Assembly: GCF_014522265.1 (NCBI RefSeq)
Contig: NZ_CP017024.1
Coordinates: 469,501 to 533,500 of the forward strand
Direction of reading: 5' to 3'
Origin: Pseudomonas oryzihabitans
GTDB taxonomy: Bacteria > Pseudomonadota > Gammaproteobacteria > Pseudomonadales > Pseudomonadaceae
Length of the DNA: 64,000 nt
Shown: positions 33,415 through 42,622 of the stretch, one piece after another
Layout of the letters: every line of letters starts with the position of its first letter
How positions within the stretch are numbered: the first letter of the stretch is position 1
Made by a program: the position numbers and the translations under genes
The notes under the pieces: generated by a model
The model's input: only the letters and a program-made list of their open reading frames with translations
What the model was told of the DNA's origin: nothing
Databases searched by the model: none

Positions 33415-34223
33415 CGCTGGCACTTCCGGCAATAGACGCTGGCGCGCTGGCCCAGGCGGATCTCCTGCAGGCCAGTCCCGCAGACCTTGCAGAATTCGCC
33501 CTTGCGCCCGTAGACGAACAGCTCCTGCTTGAAATAGCCCGGCGCCCCATCACCACCGATGAAGTCGCGCAGGGTGGTGCCGCCGCTTTCGATGGAGCGC
33601 GCCAGGACCTTCTTGATCTCGACGGCCAGGCGCTCGTAGCGCGCCCGGGAAACGCTGCCAGCGGCCCGGCGGGGATCGATGCCGGCGGCGAACAGCGCCT
33701 CGGCGGCGTAGATGTTGCCCACCCCCACCACCACGGCGTTGTCCATGATGAAGGGTTTGACCGCCATGCTGCGCCCGCGCGACAGCTCGAACAGCCGACC
33801 GCCGTCGAAGGCCTCGGTCAGCGGTTCGGGCCCCAGCTTGCTCAGCAGCACATGGGCATGGGGATCCTGGGTCCAGAGCAGCGCACCGAAGCGGCGCGGA
33901 TCGGTGTAGCGCAACGACAGCCCGGATTCCAGCTCGATGTCGACGTGCTCGTGCTTGGCCGGCGGCTGGTCGGCGGGCACCAGGCGCAGGCTGCCGGACA
34001 TGCCCAGGTGACCGATCAGGGTGCCGCTCTCGGCGCGGATCAGCAGGTACTTGGCCCGTCGCTCGACGGCCTCGATGCGCTGCCCGGAGAGGCGCACATC
34101 CAGGTCCTCGGGTACCGGCCAGCGCAGCCGGCCATCGCGGACGATGACCCGGCGCACGCGCTGACCGACGACATGGGGCTCGATGCCCCGGCGAGTGGTT
34201 TCGACTTCAGGTAGTTCGGGCAT
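33411..34223 (-). CDS. mutM: Formamidopyrimidine-DNA glycosylase (Fpg)
   Basis: A 270-residue enzyme, standard length. The N-terminal catalytic Pro-Glu follows the initiator ([19 protein letters not shown]). The helix-two-turn-helix region contains [20 protein letters not shown]. The C-terminal zinc finger has two CxxC pairs (CKVC and CRKC), with the expected final residues. It removes 8-oxoguanine and Fapy lesions and nicks the abasic site in base-excision repair. Confidence 0.97.
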   Translation of the reverse strand: MPELPEVETTRRGIEPHVVGQRVRRVIVRDGRLRWPVPEDLDVRLSGQRIEAVERRAKYLLIRAESGTLIGHLGMSGSLRLVPADQPPAKHEHVDIELESGLSLRYTDPRRFGALLWTQDPHAHVLLSKLGPEPLTEAFDGGRLFELSRGRSMAVKPFIMDNAVVVGVGNIYAAEALFAAGIDPRRAAGSVSRARYERLAVEIKKVLARSIESGGTTLRDFIGGDGAPGYFKQELFVYGRKGEFCKVCGTGLQEIRLGQRASVYCRKCQR

Positions 34224-34249
34224 GAGGATCCAGAAGGATTGCGGACGCC

Positions 34250-35137
34250 TTAGTAATTGATCCGACCGCTGCCCATTTCAAGGATGGTTTCCTTGAGCGA
34301 CTCGAAGTCGTATTCGGACAGGCCGACGTGATCCAGCACCCGCGGCGCGATGGCCTGCCACTCGTGATCCTCGTCCTGGCCACCCAGGGCGCGATAGCAG
34401 CGGCAGATGTGCTCGGCCATCTTCAGCAGCGCCAGCAGATTCTTGATCTGGATATCGGTGGACGAGTCCTCGTCGAAGACCGACTGGGCGTTGTGGTGAT
34501 TGGCGATGGCCTGGCCGACGTGTTCCGGCAGGCGCCAGGAGCGGGAGATGAAATAGCCCACCACGGCGTGATTGGTGCTGAAGATGCGGTTCTCCACGTC
34601 CACCACCCGCACCTGCTCGTTGACGCTGGCATAGGCCTCTTCCAGCACCGCCATGTAGTTGGGGAAGCGCTTGAGCATCAGCGGGATGCCGCAGTTGTGG
34701 AACAGACCCAGGGCATAGGCCTCGTCCGGGGTCGGATAGCCGGTCTTCTTGGCCAGGCTCAGGCAGGTCTCGGCGACGTCCTGGGCGGTGTCCCAGAAGC
34801 GGTTGAGGATGACGATGGTCTCGTCGGTGAGCTCGCCCTTGATCGACTGGGCGTTGATCAGGTTGATGACCGACTGGCTGCCCAGCAGATTGACCGCCCG
34901 CTGGATCGAGGTGATGCGATTGCTGAGACCGAAGTACGGCGAGTTCACCAGCTTGAGCAGGGCGCCCGAGAGCCCCGGGTCCTGGCCGATCAGGCGGGAG
35001 ATGACCTTGAGATCGGGGCTGGGCATGAGTTGTTCGAGTTGCAGATCCACCATGATCTGCGGCTGCGGCGGAATGCTGATGCCTTGCAGAGCCTGACGGA
35101 TCTGCTCCTCGGACAGCTGAGGGGACGCTTGGGACAT
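34250..35137 (-). CDS. HDOD domain protein
   Basis: A 295-residue protein. An HDOD domain spans about residues 22-220, with [52 protein letters not shown] and [18 protein letters not shown] is related to HD phosphohydrolases but lacks the full catalytic HD set, so it is probably a signalling scaffold, often linked to chemotaxis or cyclic-di-GMP networks. It is cytoplasmic, with no fused output domain. It stands alone between mutM and the divergent PfpI gene. Confidence 0.87.
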   Translation of the reverse strand: MSQASPQLSEEQIRQALQGISIPPQPQIMVDLQLEQLMPSPDLKVISRLIGQDPGLSGALLKLVNSPYFGLSNRITSIQRAVNLLGSQSVINLINAQSIKGELTDETIVILNRFWDTAQDVAETCLSLAKKTGYPTPDEAYALGLFHNCGIPLMLKRFPNYMAVLEEAYASVNEQVRVVDVENRIFSTNHAVVGYFISRSWRLPEHVGQAIANHHNAQSVFDEDSSTDIQIKNLLALLKMAEHICRCYRALGGQDEDHEWQAIAPRVLDHVGLSEYDFESLKETILEMGSGRINY

Positions 35138-35294
35138 GGGGACTACTCTGCGATGGATGTCGCAAATCTACTCCGCACCGCTCGGCTATGCCATCGGGCG
35201 CGACGAAGGAACTTTAGAAGGGTAAAGCGAGACGGATTTAGGAGCGCTGGCAAAAGGCTAGCCCGACCGAATTCCAATCGAGGTATCCGCAACC

Positions 35295-35834
35295 ATGGCT
35301 ACATCCCTGAACGGCAAGAAAATCGCCATCCTGGTCACCGACGGCTTCGAGCAGGCCGAACTCACCGGCCCCAAGCAGGCCCTGGAACAGGCGGGCGCCC
35401 AGACCCACATCATCTCCGCCGAGAACGGTGAGGTGCGCGGCTGGGACGGCACCGAGCCGGCCGACAGCTTTCCGGTGGACCTCACCTTCGCCGCAGCCAA
35501 TGCCGGCGACTATGACGCCGTGCTGCTGCCCGGCGGCGTGGTCAACGCCGACACCATCCGCATCGACGAGCAGGCCCAGCAGCTGACCAAGCAGATCGCC
35601 GACGCCGGCAAGCCGGTCGCCGTCATCTGCCACGGTGCCTGGCTGCTGATCTCCGCCGGCCTCGTGCAGGGCAAGACCCTGACCAGTTGGCCCTCGCTGA
35701 CCGACGACCTCAGGAACGCTGGCGCCACCTGGCAGGACCAGGAAGTCATCGTCGACGGTCAACTGGTGAGCAGCCGCAAGCCAGACGACATTCCGGCCTT
35801 CAATCGCGAGTTCATCAAGCTGCTGGCAGGCTGA
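35295..35834 (+). CDS. DJ-1/PfpI family protein (YhbO/YajL-type)
   Basis: A 179-residue protein of the type-1 glutamine-amidotransferase-like superfamily. KKIAILVTDGFEQAEL supplies the conserved Glu (about 19), and VAVICHGAWLLISAGLVQGKTLTSWPSL the nucleophile Cys112 followed by His113. Members such as YhbO and PfpI have been described as proteases, glyoxalases or protein deglycases; activity here is not decided by sequence. It is usually stress-induced. A structured region and terminator follow the stop. Confidence 0.9.
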   Translation: MATSLNGKKIAILVTDGFEQAELTGPKQALEQAGAQTHIISAENGEVRGWDGTEPADSFPVDLTFAAANAGDYDAVLLPGGVVNADTIRIDEQAQQLTKQIADAGKPVAVICHGAWLLISAGLVQGKTLTSWPSLTDDLRNAGATWQDQEVIVDGQLVSSRKPDDIPAFNREFIKLLAG

Positions 35835-35840
35835 TTCATC

Positions 35841-35895
35841 AAGACTGGCACTTTGATCTCATAAGACTGAACTTATGGCAAAGTGCCAGAGTCTT
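35841..35895 (+). other. Long hairpin, candidate small RNA or 3'-UTR structure
   Basis: CTGGCACTTTG (35845-35855) pairs perfectly with CAAAGTGCCAG (35879-35889). AAGAC/GTCTT extends the base with a small bulge, and CATAAG/CTTATG (35860-35865 and 35872-35877) forms an apical stem with a 6-nt loop. It starts about 7 nt after the PfpI-family stop and is followed at 35920 by a true terminator. The two hairpins together make a compact ~110-nt structured unit with no ORF. Confidence 0.5.
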
Positions 35896-35919
35896 ATCGA
35901 GTGCCCCCAAAGCACTTTT

Positions 35920-35950
35920 AGCCCGCCCTGCCCGGCGGGCTTTCTTTTGC
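35920..35950 (+). terminator. Rho-independent terminator
   Basis: AGCCCGCC / GGCGGGCT (35920-35927 and 35934-35941) with a 6-nt loop is followed by TTTCTTTTG. It ends transcription from the PfpI-family gene or from the candidate RNA in 35841-35895. On the other strand it is preceded by an A-rich tract only, so it is mainly plus-strand. Confidence 0.85.
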
Positions 35951-36029
35951 CCAGCGTTTGGCTGGAGCCTTTTCAGAATCTTGCGAGCTAGAGCCAAACA
36001 AGGCTCGGGCGGCCCCGCAAAAACGCCTT

Positions 36030-36085
36030 AGGCAGCGGATCGGACCCGCGCTTGGTGTTTACACAGGGTAGACGACGGGGTCGGC
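36030..36085 (-). repeat. Possible diverged fragment of the 173-bp repeat family
   Basis: AGCGGATCGGACCCGCGCT at 36033-36051 is identical to the reverse complement of an internal part of copy B. The similarity continues loosely (GG-TTTAC, then a divergent stretch); the flanking AAAA and AGG also match. No terminal inverted repeats are recognisable. The gap 35956-36141 also has GTTTGGCT / AGCCAAAC as an inverted repeat. This may be a relic or a different, related element. Confidence 0.35.
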
Positions 36086-36141
36086 CTTCCAGAGTGTTTG
36101 CAATGCCGTCTGGCCGACACGCAGCCGATTATGAACAGGCT

Positions 36142-36732
36142 TCAGGCCTGGAAATCACCTTGCAGATCCACCAGATGGCGCTCGATGTCGGCCAGGCGCT
36201 GGCCCTGATCGCTCATGCCCAGCCAATCCAGCTTGAGGTGCGCCTCGAACGGCAGCAGATAGGCCAGCTGGCAGCCCAGGGCCTGGCGGTCGACAACCTC
36301 GCCGCCCATGTCCAGGCTGGCCACCATCGGATGCTGGGCCAGGGCCGCCAGCAGCGCCATCAGGTCGGCGTCGCCATCGCGTAGCGGCTGGGGATCGGTT
36401 TCCGGGAGCCACTCCACCTCACCCACCACCAGGTGATCGGGTTGCTCTTCCTGGCTCAGCAGGCGAAAGCGCCGTCCGCCTTCGATGCGGATACCCAGCA
36501 GGCCGTTGCTCTGCTGCTGCCAGTCGCGGATCAGCGCCTCGCAACCGTAGGCACCCAGGCGATTCGGCGCGCCACCGGTCTCGCGGCCTTCGAGGATGGT
36601 CACCACGCCAAAGCTGCTGCCCTGCTTGAGGCAGCGACCGAGCATGTCCAGATAGCGGGCTTCGAACAGCTGCAGATCAAGGCGGCAGCCGGGGAACAGG
36701 GTGGTATTGAGCGGAAACAGGGACAGCGTCAT
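36142..36732 (-). CDS. LON-substrate-binding-domain protein
   Basis: A 196-residue protein from the ATG at 36732 (GGAGG 5 nt upstream) that consists of the LON N-terminal domain alone. Diagnostic text: LSLFPLNTTLFPGCRLDLQLFEARYLDMLGRCL and FGVVTILEGRE. The AAA+ and protease parts of Lon are absent. It is cytoplasmic, function unknown. In pseudomonads it sits in the same block as parC and parE, as here. Confidence 0.88.
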   Translation of the reverse strand: MTLSLFPLNTTLFPGCRLDLQLFEARYLDMLGRCLKQGSSFGVVTILEGRETGGAPNRLGAYGCEALIRDWQQQSNGLLGIRIEGGRRFRLLSQEEQPDHLVVGEVEWLPETDPQPLRDGDADLMALLAALAQHPMVASLDMGGEVVDRQALGCQLAYLLPFEAHLKLDWLGMSDQGQRLADIERHLVDLQGDFQA

Positions 36733-36820
36733 GAAACCTCCGGGGCTTGAGGGTCCTGCTGGATAGAGCATCGAGCGCCGCCGAAGGCTCCCGCGCGGCG
36801 ACGCGCGGGGCCTGGTCGGG

Positions 36821-37528
36821 TCAGAAGCGATAGACCTCGGCGCCGGTGCGGATGGGCACCACGGCCGGCAGCGTTGGCCGAGCCTGGGCCTCTTCGACAA
36901 GTTTCTTCGGCTCCTTGCGCGCCATCTCGGTCTCGCGGCGGCCGCGCTGGGCGACCTTGGTGAGATCTGTGGCCAGCCGCACCGACAGTTGTTGCAGCAA
37001 TTCGCCCTGGGCCCGCACCTGGGCCGCGCGATCGCCCGCGTGCCGGGTCTGCAGGTGGATCACCTCGGTATCCAGCAGCCGGCCCTGGCCGTCGCGCAAC
37101 TGCCAGCTGGCATCGAGGGTGGCAGGCGCCTGGTCACCGGCATCGAGCCGGGTCACCACCAGCTCCACCCGGTACTGCGGATCGAAGCCTGCGGGTTGCT
37201 CCCCCACCACCACCCGACCGCTATTAAGGCGGCCGGCGAGTTGGCGCTGCAGCAATTGACGCACGTTGGCGTCCAGCGGTCCGGCCCAGTGGTCGCGGGT
37301 GGTCTTGAGACTGCCGTCGGCCTGGCGCTCCAGCAGCACGTCGCGCTGCAGGTAGTCGGCCAGTTGCAGGCTTTCGATCCACACCGAAAGGCCGCGCTCA
37401 CTGCTCGCCGGCGCACGCGCATTGCCGCCATCGAGCTGGTAGTAGTGGCTGGGGCCGAGGCTGGCACAGCCACCCAGGCCGGCCAGCAGGCCAACGAGCG
37501 CCAGCCTGACAAGACACATCCGTTTCAT
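36821..37528 (-). CDS. PqiC-family / ABC-type transport auxiliary lipoprotein
   Basis: A 235-residue lipoprotein with lipobox GLGGC (about Cys21). It has the PqiC/YmbA pattern: SHYYQLDGG, GLSVWIESLQLADYLQRDVLLER and FDPQYRVELVVTRLDA. The C-terminal 40 residues are basic and low in complexity. Known relatives act with MCE-domain complexes in envelope lipid transport, but no PqiA/PqiB partner is adjacent. It lies between parC and the LON gene on the minus strand. Confidence 0.82.
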   Translation of the reverse strand: MKRMCLVRLALVGLLAGLGGCASLGPSHYYQLDGGNARAPASSERGLSVWIESLQLADYLQRDVLLERQADGSLKTTRDHWAGPLDANVRQLLQRQLAGRLNSGRVVVGEQPAGFDPQYRVELVVTRLDAGDQAPATLDASWQLRDGQGRLLDTEVIHLQTRHAGDRAAQVRAQGELLQQLSVRLATDLTKVAQRGRRETEMARKEPKKLVEEAQARPTLPAVVPIRTGAEVYRF

Positions 37529-37613
37529 CGAGGCTCTCTCTCGACGGGCAGCGAGGCCCGGCGAGTCCTGGTCGAAAAAATCCGGGCTATGCTAGCGGCT
37601 GACCGCGGGCGGC

Positions 37614-39866
37614 TCAAGTTTCCACCTGCAGCGAGTCCACCCGCTGGAAGCCCCGTGGCAGCTTGTTGCCCCGCCGGCCGCGCTCGGCACGATAGTGCTC
37701 CAGGTCGCTGCCCTTGAGGGTATAGGGGCGTTTGCCGGCCTGCAGCGTGAGGGAAGCGCCGGCCGGCACCACGGCCAGATCGACCACGTATTCCTCGCGC
37801 TTGGCGACCCGTTCGCCGGGAATGGAGATCAGCTTGTTGCCCTTGCCCTTGGCCAGCTGCGGCAGCTCGGTGATGGCGAACACCAGCAGCCGTCCCTCGT
37901 TGGTGACCACCGCGAGGGAGGTGTCTTCCAGGGAGGCGACCGGCTTGGGCGGCAGCACCTTGGCCCCATTGGGCAGACTGATCAGCGCCTTGCCGGCCTT
38001 GTTCTTGGCCTGCAGGTCCTCGCCCCTGACCACGAAGCCGTAGCCGGCGTCCGAGGCCAGGACATAGAGGCTGCTGTCGTCCGGCAGCAGCAGACACTCG
38101 AAGCTGGCGCCCGGCGGCGGCGTCAGGCGTCCGGTCAGGGGTTCGCCCTGGCCACGCGCCGACGGCAGTGAATGGGCGGCGACGGAATAGCTGCGGCCGC
38201 TGGAATCGATGAAGACGGCGAACTGATTGGAGCGGCCCTGGGCCGCTGCCTTGAAGCCGTCGCCGGCCTTGTAGGACAGCCCGGTAGGATCGACGTCATG
38301 GCCCTTGGCCTGACGCACCCAGCCCTTCTCGGAAAGCACCACGGTCACCGGCTCGGTCGGCATGAGCTCGGTTTCGGACAGCGCCTTGGCCTCGGCCCGG
38401 GCGACGATGGGCGAGCGGCGGGCGTCGCCATAGGTCTCGGCATCCTTGATCAGTTCGTCACGGACCAGGTTGCGCAGCTTCTTGTCACTGCCCAGCAGGG
38501 TCTGCAGGCGCTTCTGCTCCTTGAGCAGTTCGGCCTGCTCGCCGCGGATCTTCATCTCTTCCAGGCGCGCCAGCTGGCGCAGGCGGGTCTCGAGGATGTA
38601 GTCGGCCTGGTCCTCGGAGAGTTCGAAGCGGGCCATCAGCGCCTGCCGGGGATGCTCTTCGGTGCGGATGATGTGGATGACTTCATCCAGATTGAGGAAG
38701 GCGACCAGCAGGCCATCCAGCAGATGCAGGCGACGCTCGACCTTGTCCAGACGGAACTGCAGGCGGCGGCGCACTGTGCCGATGCGGTAGATCAGCCACT
38801 CCTGGAGGATCTGCCGGAGGTCCTTGACCTGGGGCTTGCCGTCCAGGCCGATGACGTTGAGGTTGACCCGGTAGCTGGACTCCAGATCGGTGGTGGCGAA
38901 CAGGTGCTGCATCAGTTCGTCGGCATCGATGCGGTTGGAGCGCGGCACGATGACGATGCGGGTCGGATTCTCGTGGTCCGACTCGTCGCGCAGGTCGGCC
39001 ACCATGGGCAGCTTCTTGGCCTGCATCTGGGCGGCGATCTGCTCCAGCACCTTGGAACCTGAGACCTGGTGCGGCAGCGCGGTGATGACCACGTCGCCGT
39101 CTTCGCGGCGGTAGACGGCGCGCATGCGCACCGAACCGCGACCAGTCTCGTAGATTTTGCGCAGATCGGCGCGGGGCGTGATGATCTCGGCTTCGGTGGG
39201 GAAGTCCGGGCCCGGCACGTGTTCGAGCAGTTCGGGAATCCCGGCGATGGGATCGTCCAGCAGGCGTATGCAGGCGGCCGCCACCTCGCGCAGGTTGTGC
39301 GGCGGGATGTCGGTGGCCATGCCCACGGCGATGCCGGTGGTGCCATTGAGCAGCAGGTTGGGCAGCCGCGCCGGCAGCACCGCCGGCTCGTTCAGGGTAC
39401 CGTCGAAGTTGGGCACCCAGTCCACGGTGCCCTGCCCCAGTTCGTTGAGCAGCACCTCGGAATAGCGCGACAGGCGTGCCTCGGTGTAGCGCATGGCGGC
39501 GAAGGACTTGGGATCGTCCGGCGCACCCCAGTTGCCCTGGCCATCCACCAGCGGATAGCGATAGGAGAACGGCTGCGCCATGAGCACCATGGCTTCGTAG
39601 CAGGCCGAGTCGCCATGGGGGTGGTACTTACCAAGCACGTCACCCACGGTACGGGCGGATTTCTTGTGCTTGGCGTCGGCATCCAGCCCCAGTTCGCTCA
39701 TGGCGTAGATGATGCGGCGCTGGACCGGCTTGAGGCCGTCGCCGATGTGCGGCAGGGCGCGATCCATGATGACGTACATGGAGTAGTCCAGATACGCCTT
39801 CTCGGTGAAGTCGGCCATCGATCGGCGTTCGACGCCATCCAGGCTCAGGTCGAGGGGTGCACTCAT
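37614..39866 (-). CDS. parC: DNA topoisomerase IV subunit A
   Basis: A 750-residue enzyme. The active-site Tyr is in [13 protein letters not shown] (about Tyr127). The quinolone-resistance region [14 protein letters not shown] has Ser87 and Glu91, the wild-type residues of P. aeruginosa, so no common parC resistance mutation is seen. The C-terminal beta-pinwheel domain begins around [23 protein letters not shown]. It decatenates daughter chromosomes with ParE. parE lies upstream on the same strand with REP DNA between them. Confidence 0.97.
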   Translation of the reverse strand: MSAPLDLSLDGVERRSMADFTEKAYLDYSMYVIMDRALPHIGDGLKPVQRRIIYAMSELGLDADAKHKKSARTVGDVLGKYHPHGDSACYEAMVLMAQPFSYRYPLVDGQGNWGAPDDPKSFAAMRYTEARLSRYSEVLLNELGQGTVDWVPNFDGTLNEPAVLPARLPNLLLNGTTGIAVGMATDIPPHNLREVAAACIRLLDDPIAGIPELLEHVPGPDFPTEAEIITPRADLRKIYETGRGSVRMRAVYRREDGDVVITALPHQVSGSKVLEQIAAQMQAKKLPMVADLRDESDHENPTRIVIVPRSNRIDADELMQHLFATTDLESSYRVNLNVIGLDGKPQVKDLRQILQEWLIYRIGTVRRRLQFRLDKVERRLHLLDGLLVAFLNLDEVIHIIRTEEHPRQALMARFELSEDQADYILETRLRQLARLEEMKIRGEQAELLKEQKRLQTLLGSDKKLRNLVRDELIKDAETYGDARRSPIVARAEAKALSETELMPTEPVTVVLSEKGWVRQAKGHDVDPTGLSYKAGDGFKAAAQGRSNQFAVFIDSSGRSYSVAAHSLPSARGQGEPLTGRLTPPPGASFECLLLPDDSSLYVLASDAGYGFVVRGEDLQAKNKAGKALISLPNGAKVLPPKPVASLEDTSLAVVTNEGRLLVFAITELPQLAKGKGNKLISIPGERVAKREEYVVDLAVVPAGASLTLQAGKRPYTLKGSDLEHYRAERGRRGNKLPRGFQRVDSLQVET

Positions 39867-39904
39867 GGGGGTCCTTTGGTGTTACGTCGTTGATCGGGGG
39901 CCCG

Positions 39905-39990
39905 GTCCATTGCGGTCATGGACCGCTCCTACAGGTGCTCGATACACCTGTAGGAGCGGTCGCTGCGGCGAACCGCCATGGCCGCGATAG
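39905..39990. repeat. REP doublet (Pseudomonas type) between parE and parC
   Basis: Arms 39921-39937 and 39945-39961 (GACCGCTCCTACAGGTG and its complement) form a perfect 17-bp stem with a 7-nt loop. Flanks carry CATTGCGGTCATGG and CGCCATGGCCGCGATA, the common Pseudomonas REP sequence GCGGCCATGG...CTCCTACAG. It may attenuate or stabilise the parE-parC transcript. Confidence 0.85.
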
Positions 39991-40005
39991 GCGCAGCCAA
40001 CATAT

Positions 40006-41904
40006 TTAGAGCAGCACTTCGGCGCGATCGCCCTTGGATTCCAGCCAGCTCTTGCGGTCGCCGGATCTCTTCTTGGCCAGCAGCATGTCCATCATCTCGA
40101 GGGTGGCGGGCACGTCGTCGAGGGTCAGCTGCACCAGGCGCCGGGTATTGGGGTCCATGGTGGTTTCGCGCAGCTGCAGCGGATTCATCTCGCCCAGGCC
40201 CTTGAAGCGGGTCACCTGGGGCTTGCCGCGCTTCTTCTCCGCCGCCAGGCGATCGAGGATGCCATCCCGCTCGGCGGGATCGAGTGCATAGTGCACCTCC
40301 TTGCCGAGGTCGATGCGGTACAGCGGCGGCATGGCCACATAGACGTGGCCGGCATCCACCAGCGGCCGGAAGTGCTGCACGAACAGCGCGCACAGCAAGG
40401 TGGCGATGTGCAGGCCGTCGGAATCGGCGTCGGCGAGGATGCAGATCTTGCCGTATCTGAGGCCGCTCAGGTCGGCGCTGCCCGGGTCGATACCGATGGC
40501 CACGGCGATGTCGTGCACCTCCTGGCTGCCCAGCACCTCGCTGCCATCCACTTCCCAGGTATTCAGGATCTTGCCGCGCAGCGGCATGATGGCCTGGAAT
40601 TCCTTGCTGCGCGCCTGCTTGGCGCTGCCGCCCGCAGAGTCGCCCTCCACCAGGAACAGCTCGGAACGCATCGGATCCTGACCGGCGCAATCGGCCAGCT
40701 TGCCGGGCAGCGCCGGGCCCTGGGTGATCTTCTTGCGCTCGACCTTCTTGCCCGCCTTGAGGCGGCGACCGGCGTTGTTGATGGCCAGTTCGGCGATCTG
40801 CTGGCCCAGCTCGGGATGGGCGTTGAGCCAGAGGCTGAAGGCGTCCTTGACCACACCGGCGACGAAGGCCGCGGCCTCGCGGGAGGACAGGCGCTCCTTG
40901 GTCTGGCCGGAGAATTGCGGCTCCTGCATCTTCATCGAAAGGACGAAGGCGATGCGCTCCCAGACATCTTCCGGGGCCAGCTTGAGGCCGCGCGGCAGGA
41001 GGTTGCGGAATTCGCAGAATTCGCGAATGGCGTCCAGCAGGCCCTGGCGCAGGCCGTTCACATGGGTGCCGCCCTGGGCGGTGGGAATCAGGTTGACGTA
41101 ACTTTCCTGCACCGACTCGCCGCCTTCGGGCAGCCAGAACAGCGCCCAGTCCACCGCTTCCCGGGCCGAGGCCAGGGTGCCGTGGAAGGGTGCCTCGGGC
41201 AGCCGCAGGGCGTCGCCCACGGTGTCGATCAGATAGGATCTCAGCCCGTCTTCGTAATGCCATTCGCTGCGCTCGCCACTGGCTTCGTCGAGGAAGCTCA
41301 CCGCCAGGCCCGGGCAGAGCACCGCCTTGGCCTTGAGCACGTGCTTCAGGCGGCTGATGGAAAACTTGGGCGCATCGAAGTACTTGGGGTCCGGCCAGAA
41401 GTGCACGCTGGTGCCGGTATTGCGCTTGCCAACGCTGCCGACCACGGCCAGTTCGCTGGCCTTGAAGCCATCGGCGAAGGCCATGCCGTATTCGTTGCCC
41501 TCGCGCTTGACGCGCACCTCGACCCGGGTCGACAGGGCGTTCACTACCGAGATGCCCACGCCGTGCAGACCGCCGGAGAACTGGTAGTTCTTGTTGGAGA
41601 ACTTGCCACCGGCGTGCAGCTTGGTAAGGATCAGCTCGACGCCGGAGACGCCCTCTTCCGGATGGATGTCCACCGGCATGCCGCGGCCGTCATCGATGAC
41701 TTCGAGGGAGTTGTCGGCGTGCAGGATCACCTGCACCTGGCGCGCATGACCGGCCAGGGCCTCGTCCACGCTGTTGTCGATGACTTCCTGGGCCAGGTGG
41801 TTGGGCCGCGAGGTGTCGGTGTACATGCCAGGGCGCTTGCGCACCGGATCGAGTCCGGAGAGGACTTCGATGGCGTCGGCGTTATAGGCGTTCTGCGTGG
41901 CCAT
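40006..41904 (-). CDS. parE: DNA topoisomerase IV subunit B
   Basis: A 632-residue enzyme from the ATG at 41904; upstream open frame belongs to the esterase locus. The GHKL ATPase motifs are seen in QEVIDNSVDEALAGHA, VIDDGRGMPVDIH and SGGLHGVGISVVNALS. The TOPRIM segment is in SELFLVEGDSAGGSAKQARS and ILADADSDGLHIATLL. It supplies ATP hydrolysis to ParC for decatenation. GAGAC precedes the start. It begins a minus-strand run that leads through REP DNA into parC. Confidence 0.97.
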   Translation of the reverse strand: MATQNAYNADAIEVLSGLDPVRKRPGMYTDTSRPNHLAQEVIDNSVDEALAGHARQVQVILHADNSLEVIDDGRGMPVDIHPEEGVSGVELILTKLHAGGKFSNKNYQFSGGLHGVGISVVNALSTRVEVRVKREGNEYGMAFADGFKASELAVVGSVGKRNTGTSVHFWPDPKYFDAPKFSISRLKHVLKAKAVLCPGLAVSFLDEASGERSEWHYEDGLRSYLIDTVGDALRLPEAPFHGTLASAREAVDWALFWLPEGGESVQESYVNLIPTAQGGTHVNGLRQGLLDAIREFCEFRNLLPRGLKLAPEDVWERIAFVLSMKMQEPQFSGQTKERLSSREAAAFVAGVVKDAFSLWLNAHPELGQQIAELAINNAGRRLKAGKKVERKKITQGPALPGKLADCAGQDPMRSELFLVEGDSAGGSAKQARSKEFQAIMPLRGKILNTWEVDGSEVLGSQEVHDIAVAIGIDPGSADLSGLRYGKICILADADSDGLHIATLLCALFVQHFRPLVDAGHVYVAMPPLYRIDLGKEVHYALDPAERDGILDRLAAEKKRGKPQVTRFKGLGEMNPLQLRETTMDPNTRRLVQLTLDDVPATLEMMDMLLAKKRSGDRKSWLESKGDRAEVLL

Positions 41905-41911
41905 GGGGTCT

Positions 41912-42520
41912 CTATTCGAAGGTGTTGAAATCCAGCTCGCGCCAGAGCGCCGGGTCGAAGCCGGCCAGCTCCAGCAGCAGCGGCAGCTGGCGATGGAAGC
42001 CCTGGAAGCCGTGGTCGCCACCCTGCTCGATGCGCAGGGTACAGCCGCCGTAGTAACGTTCGGCGTCGCGGTAGTCGAGGGTCTCGTCGCCGGTCTGCAG
42101 CCAGACGTGGAAACGCTCGGGATCCGCCGGCGCCGCGACTTCCAGCGCACGCATGGCCTCGACGTGGGTCTCGGTAAGGGTCCAGCTCTCGCCAGTATGG
42201 TGATTGCGCTGGGGGCCCAGGTAGTGCTCCATGAAGCGCCAGGGCCGGACCGCCGGATTGATCAGTACGGCCTTGAGCCCATGGCGCTCGGCCAGGACGG
42301 TGGCATAGTAGCCGCCCAGGGAGCTGCCGACCAGCAAGGGGGCGTCCAGCTCGGCCAGCTCGCGCTCCAGCAAAGCGAAGGCAGCGTCGGCATCATTGGG
42401 CAGCGCCGGCGCGCGCAGGCGGTCCGCCAGGCCGAGGCGGGTCATGCAGGCAGTGAGCTGCCGCGCCTTCAGGGACGCGGGTGAGCTGTTGAAACCATGG
42501 ATATAGAGGATCGACGGCAT
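41912..42520 (-). CDS. YqiA family esterase
   Basis: A 202-residue alpha/beta hydrolase from the ATG at 42520 with AGGAG upstream. PSILYIHGFNSSPASLKAR opens the fold; GSSLGGYYA contains the nucleophile Ser, and QGGDHGFQGF the catalytic His. YqiA in E. coli is the gene preceding parE, the same arrangement, 7 nt apart here. It hydrolyses short-chain esters; physiological substrate unknown. Confidence 0.9.
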   Translation of the reverse strand: MPSILYIHGFNSSPASLKARQLTACMTRLGLADRLRAPALPNDADAAFALLERELAELDAPLLVGSSLGGYYATVLAERHGLKAVLINPAVRPWRFMEHYLGPQRNHHTGESWTLTETHVEAMRALEVAAPADPERFHVWLQTGDETLDYRDAERYYGGCTLRIEQGGDHGFQGFHRQLPLLLELAGFDPALWRELDFNTFE

Positions 42521-42622
42521 CGGGCCGCTCCTACTGGATAAAAAAACAGGTAAAGAGTAACCCGTTTCGACCCTCGCGACCAAGACAGCCGACCGGCGTC
42601 AGCCCGGGCAGCCCTAGTAGCC

